A stretch of DNA of 64,000 nt from Lichenibacterium minor (GCF_004137685.1 NZ_QYBB01000019.1:1-64000), one strand, 5' to 3'; counted from the first letter of the stretch, positions 19,741-31,934 are shown. The notes: generated by a model from the sequence alone, not told the origin. Numbers and translations are program-made.

Positions 19741-20805
19741 ATGTTCCAGTGCATCGGCTATTCGGCCACCGACGCGACAGCGCCGCTGAAGCCCTTCTCC
19801 TTCACCCGCCGCGACCTGCGGGCGGACGACGTCGCGATCGAGGTCACCCATTGCGGCGTGTGCCATTCGGACCTGCACCAGGCCCGCGACGATTGGCACA
19901 ACACCCTCTATCCCTGCGTGCCGGGGCACGAGGTCGTCGGCCGGGTGGTCGAGGTCGGCCCCGCCGTGACGGCGTTCAAGGTCGGCGACAAGGCGGCGGT
20001 GGGCTGCTTCGTCGACAGCTGCGGGGATTGCGCGTCCTGCCGCGAGGGCCTGGAGCAGTTCTGCAACGCGGTCCCGACGTTCACCTACAACGGCAAGGAC
20101 CGCGTCACCGGCGAGACCACGTTCGGCGGCTATTCGGACCGCATCCTGGTCAAGGAAAGCTTCGTGCTCCGCGTGCCCGACAAGCTCGACATCGCCCGCG
20201 TCGCCCCCCTGCTCTGCGCCGGCATCACCACCTATTCGCCGCTGCGGCACTGGAAGGTCGAGAAGGGCCAGAAGGTCGGCGTGGTGGGCCTCGGCGGCCT
20301 CGGCCACATGGGCGTCAAGCTCGCCGCCGCCATGGGGGCCGAGGTGACGATGATCACGACCTCGCCCGACAAGGAGAAGGACGCGATCGCGCTCGGCGCC
20401 CACAAGTTCCTGCTGTCCAGGGACGCGGACGCGATGGCGAAGCACTCGGAGTATTTCGACTTCGTCCTGAACACGATCCCGGTCGGACACGACGTCGACC
20501 CCTACATGGCCCTGGTCAAGCGCGACGGCACCATGGTGCTGGTGGGGGCCGTCGAGCCGCTGAAGGCCGTCAACGGCGGGCCGATGATCTTCCGCCGCAA
20601 GACGCTGGCCGGCTCGCTCGTCGGCGGCATCGCGGAAACGCAGGAGATGCTCGACTTCTGCGCCGAGCACGACGTGCTTCCCGATTGCGAGACCATCGCC
20701 ATCCAGGACATCAACGAGGCCTACGAGCGCCTGCTGAAGGGCGACGTGAAGTACCGGTTCGTGATCGACATGGCGTCGATCCAGGCGGACCGCGCGACGG
20801 CCTGA
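19741..20805 (+). CDS. Zinc-dependent alcohol dehydrogenase (cinnamyl-alcohol dehydrogenase / YahK group)
   Basis: A 354-residue medium-chain dehydrogenase that probably reduces aldehydes with NADPH. Catalytic zinc ligands lie in CGVCHSDLH and VPGHEVVG. Structural zinc cysteines lie in DSCGDCASCREGLEQFC. The cofactor-binding motif is VGLGGLGHMG. The segments KDRVTGETTFGGYSD and LLCAGITTYSPLRHW are typical of the YahK/CAD subgroup. ATG 19741 starts the conserved domain directly. The divergent LysR gene probably regulates it. The substrate cannot be predicted from sequence. Confidence 0.93.
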   Translation: MFQCIGYSATDATAPLKPFSFTRRDLRADDVAIEVTHCGVCHSDLHQARDDWHNTLYPCVPGHEVVGRVVEVGPAVTAFKVGDKAAVGCFVDSCGDCASCREGLEQFCNAVPTFTYNGKDRVTGETTFGGYSDRILVKESFVLRVPDKLDIARVAPLLCAGITTYSPLRHWKVEKGQKVGVVGLGGLGHMGVKLAAAMGAEVTMITTSPDKEKDAIALGAHKFLLSRDADAMAKHSEYFDFVLNTIPVGHDVDPYMALVKRDGTMVLVGAVEPLKAVNGGPMIFRRKTLAGSLVGGIAETQEMLDFCAEHDVLPDCETIAIQDINEAYERLLKGDVKYRFVIDMASIQADRATA

Positions 20806-20860
20806 CGCCGCGCCGGCCTCCGACCGGGCCGTCGCGGCTCGCCCCGGCGTCCCGTCGCGG

Positions 20861-21706
20861 TCAGCGCGGGTCGGCGAGGATGCGCTCGGCGCCGTGGAAC
20901 AGCGTGACGGAGTCGCGCCGCGCGATGCCGGCCAGCGTCACGTCGAGCGCGCGGGCGCGGTCGATCGCCAGCGCGGTCGGGGCCGAGATGGCCACCAGGG
21001 TGCGGCACCCGAAGGTCGCCGCCTTCTCGACCATCTCGAACGACGCGCGGCTCGTCACGACGACGAAGCCCGACCCGGGGTTTCGCCCCGCCCGCAGGCA
21101 GGCGCCGATGAGCTTGTCGAGCGCGTTGTGCCGCCCGACGTCCTCGCGCACGTCGAGGACCTCGCCGTCGAGCGTCGCCCAGGCGGCGCCGTGCACGGCG
21201 CGCGTCGCGGCATTGAGGTGCTGCCCCTCGTCGAGCGCCCCCAGGGCGCGCTCGATGGCGCGGAGCGCCACGCGCGGCGCGTCGCCCGCAGGGCCGGCGG
21301 CGCGGGGCAGGGCGGCGAGGTCGTCGACGCCGCACAACCCGCAGCTCGTCCGCCCCGTCATGGCGCGCTTGCGGGCCAGGTGGGCCTGCAGCCGCGCGCC
21401 GACCACCTCCACGGCGAGCCGCACCGCCCCCTCGGCCGGCTCGATCGCCACGGCGCGGATCTCGCCCGGCGCCGCCACCACGCCTTCGGTGAGGCTGAAC
21501 CCGTAGGCGAAATCCTCGAGGTCGGCGGGCGTCGCCATCATGATGCCGAACGGCACGCCGCCGAACAGCACCTGGACCGGCACTTCGGCGGCGACCCGGC
21601 GCTCGCCCGCCCGCGCGGTCCCGTCGGCGAAGCCGATCGTCACGGTTCCGGCCGTCGCGGTGGCGGGCGGGACGCCGGGGGGCATGTCGTCGTCGGGCCG
21701 CGCCAT
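20861..21706 (-). CDS. fdhD: Formate dehydrogenase accessory sulfurtransferase FdhD
   Basis: A 281-residue FdhD protein. FdhD moves sulfur from a cysteine desulfurase to the molybdenum cofactor (bis-MGD) before it is inserted into formate dehydrogenase. The sulfur-relay cysteines are Cys122 and Cys125 in TSCGLCGVDD. The family motifs EDFAYGFSLTEGV, ALDEGQHLNAATRAVHGAAW and EDVGRHNALDKLIGA are present, and TSRASFEMVEKAA and ISAPTALAI complete the domain. The first 20 residues are unstructured. It converges with the alcohol dehydrogenase gene. No formate dehydrogenase genes are in the window, although modABC nearby fits a molybdoenzyme lifestyle. Confidence 0.95.
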   Translation of the reverse strand: MARPDDDMPPGVPPATATAGTVTIGFADGTARAGERRVAAEVPVQVLFGGVPFGIMMATPADLEDFAYGFSLTEGVVAAPGEIRAVAIEPAEGAVRLAVEVVGARLQAHLARKRAMTGRTSCGLCGVDDLAALPRAAGPAGDAPRVALRAIERALGALDEGQHLNAATRAVHGAAWATLDGEVLDVREDVGRHNALDKLIGACLRAGRNPGSGFVVVTSRASFEMVEKAATFGCRTLVAISAPTALAIDRARALDVTLAGIARRDSVTLFHGAERILADPR

Positions 21707-21764
21707 CGGGGAAACTCCGGATCCTCGACCCGTATCTAGGCGCGGGCGTCGGGGGCGGAAACCC

Positions 21765-23264
21765 TCACGCGGCCGAGCCGCGCCGCGGGCGCATCCAGGC
21801 CACCAGCCCGCCGGCCAGGGCCAAGGGTGCCAGCGCCCAGGCGGTGGGCAGCACGGCCAAGGCCGTGCCGAGGCCGAACAGCACCGACATCACCATCTCG
21901 ACGAGGCCCATCAGCTTCGATTCGCGGTGTCGCGCCGCGAAGGACGAACGCCGGCGCGGCGCGCCGTGCCAGCTTTGCAGCGCCACCGCGGCGGCGAGGC
22001 CGAGCAGCGCCAGCACGGCCGCCACCGCGGCGGCGGAGGCCGACACGGACAGCAGGTAGGCGAGCGGCAGCGCCACGAGGCCGAGCGCCAGGGCGCCGAC
22101 CGCCTGCAGCTTGCCGCGCCGCAGGGCGGAGGCCGGCACGGGGGCGCTGGCGAGCAGATCCGGCGCGTCCTCGCCCGACAAGCCGAGCCAGGTCAGCGAC
22201 GAGGACACCTGGAAGGTCACCACCACGATCATCGGCGCGATCCCCAGCGCCGGATCGCCGTCGCCCGTCCACATCAGTGCGATCAGCGGCGTCATGTAGA
22301 GGATCTGCAGCAGCACCTGCGACACCACCCAGGGGTCGCGCGCGATCAACCGCCATTCCTTGAGCCGCAGCGCCGGCAGGGGACCGCCGACGAACAGCCG
22401 CGCGGACGACCGCGACCGCCGGGGCGCCGGGCGGCGGGCATTCCCGGCCCCCGCGGCCGCGACGGCGCTTCGGGCGAAGCCGGGGCCCAGCGCCAGCGCG
22501 GCCGCCGCGAAGGCGGCGGCGGACAAGGCCAGCCACGCCGCCAGCGCGCCGCCATCCCCCAGGGCGGCGCGCACCGGCAGGCCCACGGCGGCGCGCAGCC
22601 ACGTCCCGTCGGCGGGCGCCTCGGCCGGCAGCAGTCCGGGCATCAGCCGCCGCGCCTGCAGGGCGAGGAAGAAGCCCGCCCCCACGAACGTCGCCAGCAC
22701 CTGGGCGGCGAGGCGGGTGCGGCGGGGCCCGAGCAGGCCGAACAGCGCCAGCGTCGTCGCCAGCCCGGCGCCGGCGGCCAGCAGCGCGCCGCCCGCGAGC
22801 GCCGGATACAGGGCCAGGAGGCGCGGATGGCCGAGCAGCGCGGCATCGTCGGCGACCGGCAGCACGAAGACCGCCGCCGACGCCAGCGCGCCCAGCGCCA
22901 CCGCCAGCGCGCGCGCGCCCAGCACCCGCCTGGCCGAAGCGGGCGACGACAGGAGGAGGTCGAGGTCGCCGCGCGCGTAGAGCAGCTTGGTGGCGCCGTT
23001 CAGCGTCCCCGCGAGCATCAGCAGCAGCACGAAGCCGGCGGCGGGCAGCACCAGCGCTTCCGCTTCGCCCCGCGTCGCGGGGGCATCGGCGAGCGCCCCG
23101 ACCTCGTCGGCGAGGCCCCACACGGCCGCGTGCATGACGGCGAGCAGGAGCGCCACCAGCCCGAGCAGCGGCCGCGCCCCGAGCCGGCCGAAGCCGGACC
23201 GGAAGTCGCGCCAGCCGAGGCGGAGGTCGTGGTGCAGCAGCCAGGGGAAGGAGCCGGGACCCAT
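21765..23264 (-). CDS. ABC-2-like transporter permease (integral membrane)
   Basis: A 499-residue membrane protein rich in alanine and leucine with roughly ten or more hydrophobic segments. It has no enzymatic motifs. RGDLDLLLSSPAS near residue 98 and EDAPDLLASAPVPASALRRGKL near 355 resemble the repeated cytoplasmic motif of large ABC-2-type permeases. It starts three bases after the stop of the ATPase gene at 23268, so the pair forms a complete two-component ABC transporter, more likely an exporter. The substrate is unknown. A C-terminal basic tail ends the protein. Confidence 0.8.
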   Translation of the reverse strand: MGPGSFPWLLHHDLRLGWRDFRSGFGRLGARPLLGLVALLLAVMHAAVWGLADEVGALADAPATRGEAEALVLPAAGFVLLLMLAGTLNGATKLLYARGDLDLLLSSPASARRVLGARALAVALGALASAAVFVLPVADDAALLGHPRLLALYPALAGGALLAAGAGLATTLALFGLLGPRRTRLAAQVLATFVGAGFFLALQARRLMPGLLPAEAPADGTWLRAAVGLPVRAALGDGGALAAWLALSAAAFAAAALALGPGFARSAVAAAGAGNARRPAPRRSRSSARLFVGGPLPALRLKEWRLIARDPWVVSQVLLQILYMTPLIALMWTGDGDPALGIAPMIVVVTFQVSSSLTWLGLSGEDAPDLLASAPVPASALRRGKLQAVGALALGLVALPLAYLLSVSASAAAVAAVLALLGLAAAVALQSWHGAPRRRSSFAARHRESKLMGLVEMVMSVLFGLGTALAVLPTAWALAPLALAGGLVAWMRPRRGSAA

Positions 23265-23267
23265 GCC

Positions 23268-23999
23268 TCACCCCGTCTCGGTGAGGCGCAGGAAGGCGTC
23301 CTCGAGCGAGCCGCCGCCGCCGAGCTCCGCCGCCGTCCCTTCCGCGACGAGCCTGCCGCGGCGGATGATGCCGATGCGGGTGGCGAGCTTCTCGGCCACC
23401 TCCAGGATGTGGGTGGTCAGGATCACGGTCGCGCCCCCGGCCACGCAGTCGGCCAGGATGGCCTTCACGGTGCGGGCCGCGCCGGCGTCGAGCCCGGTGA
23501 GGGGCTCGTCGAGGATGAGCAGGCGCGGCTCGTGGATCAGGGCCCCGGCCAGCGCCACCTTCTGCTTCATGCCGCGCGAAAAGTCCTCGCAGCGCCGGTG
23601 GCGGTGGGGGCCGAGGTCGAGGCGTTCGACGAGCGCGTCGGCGAGGCTGCGCGCCCGCGCCGGCGGCACGGACCAGAGCCCGGCCACGAAGCCGAGGTAT
23701 TCGAGCGGCGTGAGCTTGTCGTAGAGCAGGGGATCGTCGGGCAGCCAGGCGGTGATCCGCTTCGCCGCGACCGGGTCCGCCACGGCGTCGATGCCGTGCA
23801 CGCGGATCGCACCCCCGTCGGGCCGCATGAGCCCCGCCACCATGCGCAGCGTCGTGGTCTTGCCGGCGCCGTTGGGCCCGAGCAGCGCGTAGAAGGCGCC
23901 GGCCGGGACGTCGAGGTCGAGGCCGTCGACGGCGGGGAGCCCCGCGCCGAACCCCTTGCGCAGGGCGCGGAGCGAGAGGGCCGGCTCGGTGGGGGGCAC
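23268..23999 (-). CDS. ABC transporter ATP-binding protein
   Basis: A 243-residue CcmA/NatA-like ATPase. Walker A is GPNGAGKTT near residue 39, the signature-like region is DFSRGMKQKVALAGALIHEP near 141 and Walker B LLILDEPLTGLD near 161, followed by the H-loop ILTTHILE. It is the first gene of the pair with the ABC-2-like permease at 21765-23264, which follows after three bases. The N-terminus has a short linker before LSLRALRKGFG. The transported substrate is unknown; the architecture suggests export. Confidence 0.92.
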   Translation of the reverse strand: MPPTEPALSLRALRKGFGAGLPAVDGLDLDVPAGAFYALLGPNGAGKTTTLRMVAGLMRPDGGAIRVHGIDAVADPVAAKRITAWLPDDPLLYDKLTPLEYLGFVAGLWSVPPARARSLADALVERLDLGPHRHRRCEDFSRGMKQKVALAGALIHEPRLLILDEPLTGLDAGAARTVKAILADCVAGGATVILTTHILEVAEKLATRIGIIRRGRLVAEGTAAELGGGGSLEDAFLRLTETG

Positions 24000-24072
24000 G
24001 GCGCGGCCTTTCGCGGTTCGGACGGTCGCCAGCCTGCGCCGGAACGCGTTGACGATCCGTGACCCGTCGGGG

Positions 24073-24471
24073 TCAGATCCAGCGCTTGGCGGTGGGCGCC
24101 ACGCCCAGGTGCTGCTCGATGATGGCGATGTTCCGGAGGTTCGCCTTGAAGCCCATGTCGAACAGCGTGCCGATCAGCGGCACCGCGCCGGCCGCCGCTT
24201 CCACGCCGATATTGGCCAGCATGCGGCCGATCTTCTCCTTGGGCAGCCCCATCTTGCGTGCCTCGTTGACGATGTAGAGCGAGATGCCGGCCAGAACGAC
24301 GTCGCCCGCCGCCGGGGTCGCGCCGATGACGCTGTTGAGGCCGAAGCGGAACTTGGTGCCGGGGATGCGGAACGCCCCGTCCACCGCCCAGGCGATGGTC
24401 TTCAGGCGCTTCAAGCGGGCGACCGCCGAGGCGGCGTCGACGGCGTCGTGTTCGATGGTGGAGAAGGTCAT
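24073..24471 (-). CDS. DUF4112 domain-containing protein
   Basis: A 132-residue protein matching the DUF4112 family, small bacterial proteins of unknown function. Characteristic parts are LKTIAWAVDGAFRIPGTKFRFGLN (RIPGTKFRFG), VIGATPAAGDVVLAGISLYI, and the second hydrophobic stretch AAAGAVPLIGTLFDMGFKANLRN. The two hydrophobic segments suggest membrane association. ATG 24471 is chosen because the recognised domain begins soon after it; the frame extends upstream without protein-like composition. It is followed by an ABC ATPase gene in the same direction and diverges from the DUF3750 gene. Confidence 0.85.
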   Translation of the reverse strand: MTFSTIEHDAVDAASAVARLKRLKTIAWAVDGAFRIPGTKFRFGLNSVIGATPAAGDVVLAGISLYIVNEARKMGLPKEKIGRMLANIGVEAAAGAVPLIGTLFDMGFKANLRNIAIIEQHLGVAPTAKRWI

Positions 24472-24592
24472 GGGGCTCGCTCCGGGACGGGGGCGACAGG
24501 AAGGTGGGGACGCCCCGTGCGGCGCGCAATCGGCTCGGGCTTTCCCGGTTCGGCGCCCGTCCCCATCTCCCGTCCGCCACCCCAACGATCGA

Positions 24593-25330
24593 ATGCCGAT
24601 GCTCCGCGTCCTGATCCCCCTCTGCCTGCTCATCCTGTTCTTCGCGCCGGCCGCCGTGCGCGCCGCGCTGTACTGGCGGGCGCCGGCCTTCGACTGGCGG
24701 GGCGCGGACCGGTCCGCCACGGGGCTGCTGCCGGCGGCGCGGCTCAACCCGGAAGCGGCCGTGCGGGTCTACGCGGCCCGCACGGTGAGCTGGCGGGGCA
24801 TCGTCGCGGTCCATTGCTGGCTCGTGCTGAAGGACGCGGGCGCGGCGCGCTACGACCGCTACGACCTCACGGCCTGGGGCGACCCGATCCGCCTCAACGG
24901 CTTCGACCCCGACGGCCGCTGGTTCGGCCAGGCGCCGGACGCGGTGTTCGCGGCCGACGGGGACGCCGCGGCGGCGCTGATCCCGCGCATGCGCGCCGCG
25001 ATCGAGGGCTACCGTTGGCGCAACAGCGGCGACTACCGGGCCTGGCCGGGGCCGAACTCCAACACCTTCGTGCAGGCCGTGCTGGCCGCCGTGCCGGAAG
25101 CGGGCGCCGTGCTGCCCCCCACCGCGATCGGCAAGGACTTCCCCGTCGACGGCGCCGTGCTGGCCTGGGCGCCGTCCCGCACGGGGTTCCGCGTGTCGGC
25201 GGGCGGCTATGTCGGCCTTACGGTCGCGTGGGTGGAGGGCATCGAGTTCAACCTCCTCGGCGGCGTCATCGGCATCGACGTTCGGCGGCCGGGGATCAAG
25301 CTGCCGGCGGTGGGGCGGATCGGTCTCTGA
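24593..25330 (+). CDS. DUF3750 domain-containing exported protein
   Basis: A 245-residue protein with an N-terminal signal anchor (MPMLRVLIPLCLLILFF, then APAAVRAALYW). The remainder matches the DUF3750 family: AARTVSWRGIVAVHCWLVLKD, YDRYDLTAWGDPIRLNG, and YRAWPGPNSNTFVQAVL, a segment with a pattern reminiscent of NlpC/P60-like or papain-like folds (HCW and GPNSNTF). The function is not known. Two ATG codons, at 24593 and 24599, are both possible. It stands alone between divergent DUF4112 and the MFS gene. Confidence 0.85.
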   Translation: MPMLRVLIPLCLLILFFAPAAVRAALYWRAPAFDWRGADRSATGLLPAARLNPEAAVRVYAARTVSWRGIVAVHCWLVLKDAGAARYDRYDLTAWGDPIRLNGFDPDGRWFGQAPDAVFAADGDAAAALIPRMRAAIEGYRWRNSGDYRAWPGPNSNTFVQAVLAAVPEAGAVLPPTAIGKDFPVDGAVLAWAPSRTGFRVSAGGYVGLTVAWVEGIEFNLLGGVIGIDVRRPGIKLPAVGRIGL

Positions 25331-25405
25331 TCCCCTTGTCCGACGGTTGCGCCGGGCGAAACCCGCGCCCATAACGCGGGCTCGCCGCCCCGGAGGGTCG
25401 AAGAT

Positions 25406-26929
25406 TTGAACGCGCCGCAACCGGCCTTCGCGCCCCCGGGCCGCCTGACGGACCTGCAGATCCGCTCCATCGTGGTCGGGCTGATGACCGCCATGTTCCT
25501 GGCGGCGCTGGACCAGACCATCGTCGCCACCGCGCTGCCCACCATCGGCCTGGCGCTCGGCGACGCCGGCAACCTGCCCTGGATCGTCACCGCCTACCTG
25601 CTCGCCTCGACGGCCGTGACGCCGCTCTACGGCAAGCTCAGCGACATCCACGGCCGCCGGATCATGCTGCTGATCGCCATCGCGTTCTTCAGCCTGGGCT
25701 CGCTGTTCTGCGCCCTCGCCCCCACCATGGGGCTGCTGGCCCTGGCGCGCGGCCTCCAGGGCATCGGCGGCGGCGGGCTCATCGCCCTGTCGCAGACCAT
25801 CATCGGCGACATCATGTCGCCCAAGGAGCGCGCCCGCTACCAGGTCTACATCGCTAGCGTCTTCGTGGCGTCGTCGCTGGCCGGCCCGATCCTCGGCGGG
25901 TTCCTGTCGCAGCACCTGAGCTGGCACTGGATCTTCTGGATCAACCTGCCGCTCGGCCTCGTGGCGCTCGGGCTCACCAACGGCGTCCTGAAACTGCTGC
26001 CGCGCCACGAGCGCCGCCACCGCCTCGACTGGCCCGGCGCGGCCCTGATGGTGCTGGCGTCGTCGAGCCTGCTGCTGGCCCTGAGCTGGGGCGGCGTGCG
26101 CTATCCGTGGGGTTCGGGCATCGTCGCCGGGCTGCTCGTCGCCGCCGCCGTGTTGGGTGCCGCCTTCGCGGTCCGGCTCGCCACCGCGGCCGAGCCGCTC
26201 ATCCCCACCCGCGTGCTGAAGGACCAAGTCGTCACCACGGCGACGATCGCGGCCTGCTTCGCCATGGGCACCTTCATCGGCCTGTCGATCTACGTGCCGA
26301 TCTTCTTCGAAGGCGTGCTGGGCTTCACCGCGAGCCAGTCGGGCCTGGCGCTGGTGCCCCTGATGGTCGGCACCGTCACGGGCGCGACCCTGTCGGGCCG
26401 CTCGATGCTCTACTTCAGGCACTACAAGCGCGTGCCCGTGATCATGATGGGGGTGAGCCTCGCCTGCTGCACCGTGCTGGCCGTGTTCGAGATGCAGCTG
26501 CCCTTCTGGCTCGTGGAGGTGATGCTGGCGCTGCTGTCGATCGGCATCGGCACCATCCTGCCGCTGTCCACCATCGCGATCCAGAACACGGTGGAGTTCC
26601 ACGAGCTCGGCATCGCCACGGCGGCGATGAACTTCTTCCGCTCGCTCGGCGGCGCGCTGATCGTGGCGGCCTTCGGCACGATCGTGCTCGGCGGGGCGGC
26701 GGGGGGCGGCGGCGTCGTGGCGCACGACATGGAAAGCCTGATCCGCGGCGGCGACCCGGTGGCGCTCGCCGCCACCTTCCGCTGGGTGTTCACGGCGGCC
26801 TGCCTCGGGCTGATGCTCGCCTGGTTCGCGCTGGGCGCCATGGAGGAGCGGCCCCTGCGCGACCGCCGCGCGGAAGCCCTCGACGGCGCCGTCGGGGCCG
26901 AGGTGCCGAGCCCGCTCGTGATGGAGTAG
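25406..26929 (+). CDS. MFS drug/solute exporter of the DHA2 (EmrB/QacA) family
   Basis: A 507-residue protein with 14 predicted membrane segments. The DHA2 motifs are present: FLAALDQTIVATALPTI near residue 31 (motif D1), PLYGKLSDIHGRR near 72 (motif A), ARGLQGIGGGG near 113 (motif B) and GPILGGFLS near 155 (motif C). Such proteins use the proton gradient to export drugs or metabolites. The start is TTG at 25406, supported by GGAGGG 8 bases upstream. There is no partner membrane-fusion (EmrA) gene beside it. The substrate is unknown. Confidence 0.92.
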   Translation: MNAPQPAFAPPGRLTDLQIRSIVVGLMTAMFLAALDQTIVATALPTIGLALGDAGNLPWIVTAYLLASTAVTPLYGKLSDIHGRRIMLLIAIAFFSLGSLFCALAPTMGLLALARGLQGIGGGGLIALSQTIIGDIMSPKERARYQVYIASVFVASSLAGPILGGFLSQHLSWHWIFWINLPLGLVALGLTNGVLKLLPRHERRHRLDWPGAALMVLASSSLLLALSWGGVRYPWGSGIVAGLLVAAAVLGAAFAVRLATAAEPLIPTRVLKDQVVTTATIAACFAMGTFIGLSIYVPIFFEGVLGFTASQSGLALVPLMVGTVTGATLSGRSMLYFRHYKRVPVIMMGVSLACCTVLAVFEMQLPFWLVEVMLALLSIGIGTILPLSTIAIQNTVEFHELGIATAAMNFFRSLGGALIVAAFGTIVLGGAAGGGGVVAHDMESLIRGGDPVALAATFRWVFTAACLGLMLAWFALGAMEERPLRDRRAEALDGAVGAEVPSPLVME

Positions 26930-27078
26930 GGCGGCGCAACCCGCGCGGGACGCCGCCGCCGGGACGGAAAAGGGCCCGCGCGCGGGCCGCGTCCAGTTCA
27001 CCCCCGCTGCCCGACGTGGCATGGTCGCGCTTGAATCGCGGCCTCGGGCCGCGCGCAAGGGCAGGGGGAGGCGCGATT

Positions 27079-29352
<2,274 letters not shown>

Positions 29353-29356
29353 AACG

Positions 29357-29381
29357 GGGCGCCGCACGAGCGGCGGCGCCC
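29357..29381 (+). terminator. Candidate hairpin terminator after maeB
   Basis: A perfect 9-bp stem, GGGCGCCGC with GCGGCGCCC, and a 7-base loop, 5 bases after the maeB stop codon. No T-run follows, so it may act as a weak or Rho-assisted terminator or as an mRNA 3'-end stabiliser. Confidence 0.4.
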
Positions 29382-29529
29382 GCCCGCGTTCCCCACCGGT
29401 CGACACCTTCGATCCCGGGTGTTCGCCGGTGCGGGAAAAGGCTCCCCGCAGCGGCGACGCGCCGCCGAAACTCCTTTCCAGGACTGCGGGCCGTCGTTAC
29501 GGTCCCGCAAAATTCGGGAGAAACGAACG

Positions 29530-30855
29530 ATGAATGCGGACGACCCGCGCATCCTGGCGGCCGCGGCGCGGCGCCCCTGGTACAAGCTCCTCTACGTCCA
29601 GGTGCTGATCGCCATCGTGCTGGGCATCGTGCTGGGCGACGTGGCGCCCCAGACGGGCGCCGCCATGAAGCCGCTCGGCGACGCCTTCGTGAGCCTCATC
29701 CGGATGATGATCGCGCCGATCATCTACTGCACGGTGGTGCACGGCATCGCCACCATGGGCGACCTGAAGCGGGTCGGCCGCGTCGGCATGAAGGCGCTGT
29801 TCTATTTCGAGGTCGTGTCCACCGTGGCGCTGGCCTTCGGCCTGCTGATGGCCGAGATCGTCCAGCCCGGCGCGGGCTTCAACATCGACCCTGCGAAGCT
29901 CGACCCGAAGTCGGTCGCCAACTTCGTGTCGGCGGCCAAGAACGACAGCGTGATGGCCCACGTCCTGGCCATCATCCCCAACAGCTTCTTCGACGCCTTC
30001 GCCAAGGGCGACCTGCTGCAGGTGCTGCTGCTGGCCATCCTGTCGGGCGTGGCGGTGTCCAAGCTCGGCGCGACCGGCGAGCGCATCTCGGAAGGCATCG
30101 AAGCCGCCGGCAAGATGTTCTTCCGCATCATCGGCATCATCGTCCACGTGGCGCCGATCGGCGCCTTCGGCGCCATGGCCTTCACCATCGGCGCCTTCGG
30201 GCTGAAGAGCCTCGTCAACCTCGGCGAACTCGTCGCCCTGTTCTACGTGACGAGCCTGCTCTTCGTCTTCATCGTGCTCGGCGCCATCGCGCGGTTCTCG
30301 GGATTCTCCATCTGGCGCTTCATCGTCTACATCAAGGACGAGCTGCTCATCGTGCTCGGCACCTCCTCGTCGGAAACGGTGCTGCCCAACATGATCCGCA
30401 AGATGCAGGCCCTGGGGGCGTCCAAGCCCGTCGTCGGTCTCGTCATCCCCACCGGCTACAGCTTCAACCTCGACGGCACCAACATCTACATGACGCTGTC
30501 GGTGCTGTTCCTGGCCCAGGCCACCAACACCCACCTGTCGCTGTCGCAGGAGCTGTACATCCTCGTGATCGCGGCGCTGACGTCGAAGGGCGCCTCGGGC
30601 GTCACCGGCTCGGGCTTCATCACCCTGGCGGCCACGCTGGAGGTGGTGCCCGACATCCCCATCGCCGCCATCGCCATCATCCTGGGCATCGACAAGTTCA
30701 TGAGCGAATGCCGCGCCCTGACGAACCTCGTGGGCAACGGCATCGCCACGATCGTGATCAGCCGCTGGGAAGGCGAGCTCGACCGCACCAAGCTCAACGC
30801 CGCGATGCGCAATCCCGTGGCGGTGGGCGACGTCATCGAGGGCCAGATCGTCTGA
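29530..30855 (+). CDS. dctA: C4-dicarboxylate/cation symporter DctA family
   Basis: A 441-residue member of the DAACS (glutamate/aspartate and C4-dicarboxylate:cation symporter) family, with about eight membrane segments and two re-entrant loops. The diagnostic motifs are the serine-rich re-entrant [14 protein letters not shown] near residue 275, the [21 protein letters not shown] box near 317 and [15 protein letters not shown] near 354; [17 protein letters not shown] is the DctA-like substrate site. ATG 29530 has GGGAGAA about 9 bases upstream. It sits 177 bases after maeB. Succinate, fumarate and malate are the expected substrates. Confidence 0.9.
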   Translation: MNADDPRILAAAARRPWYKLLYVQVLIAIVLGIVLGDVAPQTGAAMKPLGDAFVSLIRMMIAPIIYCTVVHGIATMGDLKRVGRVGMKALFYFEVVSTVALAFGLLMAEIVQPGAGFNIDPAKLDPKSVANFVSAAKNDSVMAHVLAIIPNSFFDAFAKGDLLQVLLLAILSGVAVSKLGATGERISEGIEAAGKMFFRIIGIIVHVAPIGAFGAMAFTIGAFGLKSLVNLGELVALFYVTSLLFVFIVLGAIARFSGFSIWRFIVYIKDELLIVLGTSSSETVLPNMIRKMQALGASKPVVGLVIPTGYSFNLDGTNIYMTLSVLFLAQATNTHLSLSQELYILVIAALTSKGASGVTGSGFITLAATLEVVPDIPIAAIAIILGIDKFMSECRALTNLVGNGIATIVISRWEGELDRTKLNAAMRNPVAVGDVIEGQIV

Positions 30856-30938
30856 TCCGGTCCGGCCGCGGCCGCCTTGTGGCGGTCGCGCGCCTCCGAT
30901 ACGAGCGGGACACCCATCCTCACGCCCGGTGCAGCAAC

Positions 30939-31769
30939 GTGTCGACCTTCACCACCGCCGACCTCGGCACCGTCGTCGAGATCCTGCGCGACGCCGCCCG
31001 CACCGAGGTCATGCCGCGCTTCCGCGGCCTCGTGCCCAAGCGCACGCGCGAGAAATCCTCGCGGCAGGACCTCGTCACCGACGCCGACGAGGCGGCCGAG
31101 GCCGCCATCGGGGCGGCCCTGTCCAAGGCCTTCCCGGGCTGCGCCGTGGTGGGCGAGGAAGCGACGGAGCGCGACCCGAGCCTGCTCGACCGGCTCGGCG
31201 AGCCCGACCTCGCCTTCGTGATCGACCCCATCGACGGCACCAAGAACTTCGCGTCCGACCTGCCGCTGTTCGGCATGATGGCGGCGGTGCTGCGGCGCGG
31301 CGAGGTCGTCGCCGGCGTGATCCTCGACCCGGTCGAGGACGACTGGGCGGCGGCGGTGCGCGGCGAGGGCGCGTGGCGCGAGCGCGCCGACGGCCGCCAG
31401 CACGACCTCAAGGTCGGGCCCGCCCCGGCGCTGAACGAGATGGCGGGCCTCGTGTCCTGGACCTTCTTCCCCGGCGAGGAGCGCCTCCGGGTGCCGTCGC
31501 GCTTCCCCCGCGTCGCCAACGCCAGCGATTACCGCTGCGCCGCCCACCAATATCGCCTGCTGTGCGGCGGCTTCTACGATTTCGCGCTGTATTCCAAGCT
31601 GATGCCTTGGGACCACGCGGCGGGCTGGCTGCTCCACAAGGAGGCGGGCGGCCATTCGGCCTGCCTCGACGGCACCCCCTACGTGCCGACGCGCCACGAG
31701 GGCGGCCTGCTCTGCGCCCCCACCCGCGACAGTTGGGTCATACTGAGGGACGCCTTAGTGGCGCCTTGA
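30939..31769 (+). CDS. Inositol-monophosphatase family phosphatase
   Basis: A 276-residue Mg-dependent phosphatase of the IMPase/FBPase/CysQ superfamily. The metal site is formed by GEEATERD near residue 70, the signature VIDPIDGTKNFAS near 94 and MPWDHAAGWLLHKEAGG near 225. The substrate could be inositol phosphate, histidinol phosphate (HisN-like) or another small phosphomonoester; sequence alone does not settle this. The start is GTG 30939, which gives the usual N-terminal helix before REKSSRQDLVTDADE. The downstream gene encodes a glucan glucosyltransferase. Confidence 0.87.
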   Translation: MSTFTTADLGTVVEILRDAARTEVMPRFRGLVPKRTREKSSRQDLVTDADEAAEAAIGAALSKAFPGCAVVGEEATERDPSLLDRLGEPDLAFVIDPIDGTKNFASDLPLFGMMAAVLRRGEVVAGVILDPVEDDWAAAVRGEGAWRERADGRQHDLKVGPAPALNEMAGLVSWTFFPGEERLRVPSRFPRVANASDYRCAAHQYRLLCGGFYDFALYSKLMPWDHAAGWLLHKEAGGHSACLDGTPYVPTRHEGGLLCAPTRDSWVILRDALVAP

Positions 31770-31934
31770 CGGACGAGCCCGTATTGCAGTTTTCCTGCGT
31801 CACTTGCGCGCTTTCGCGCCCGCGGACGCGGTGACGCATTACGCCGTCACGCGAAACTGCCACTGAACCCCGGCGGGTTCCCGGACCATCGGCCGGGTGC
31901 ATGGCCGCACGCCCTCGTAACCGCGGATGCCTCC

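Noticed and set aside
23567..27058. Very long minus-strand frame of 1163 codons
   Set aside because: It crosses several well-supported genes on both strands (ABC ATPase, DUF4112, DUF3750, MFS); no domain recognised.
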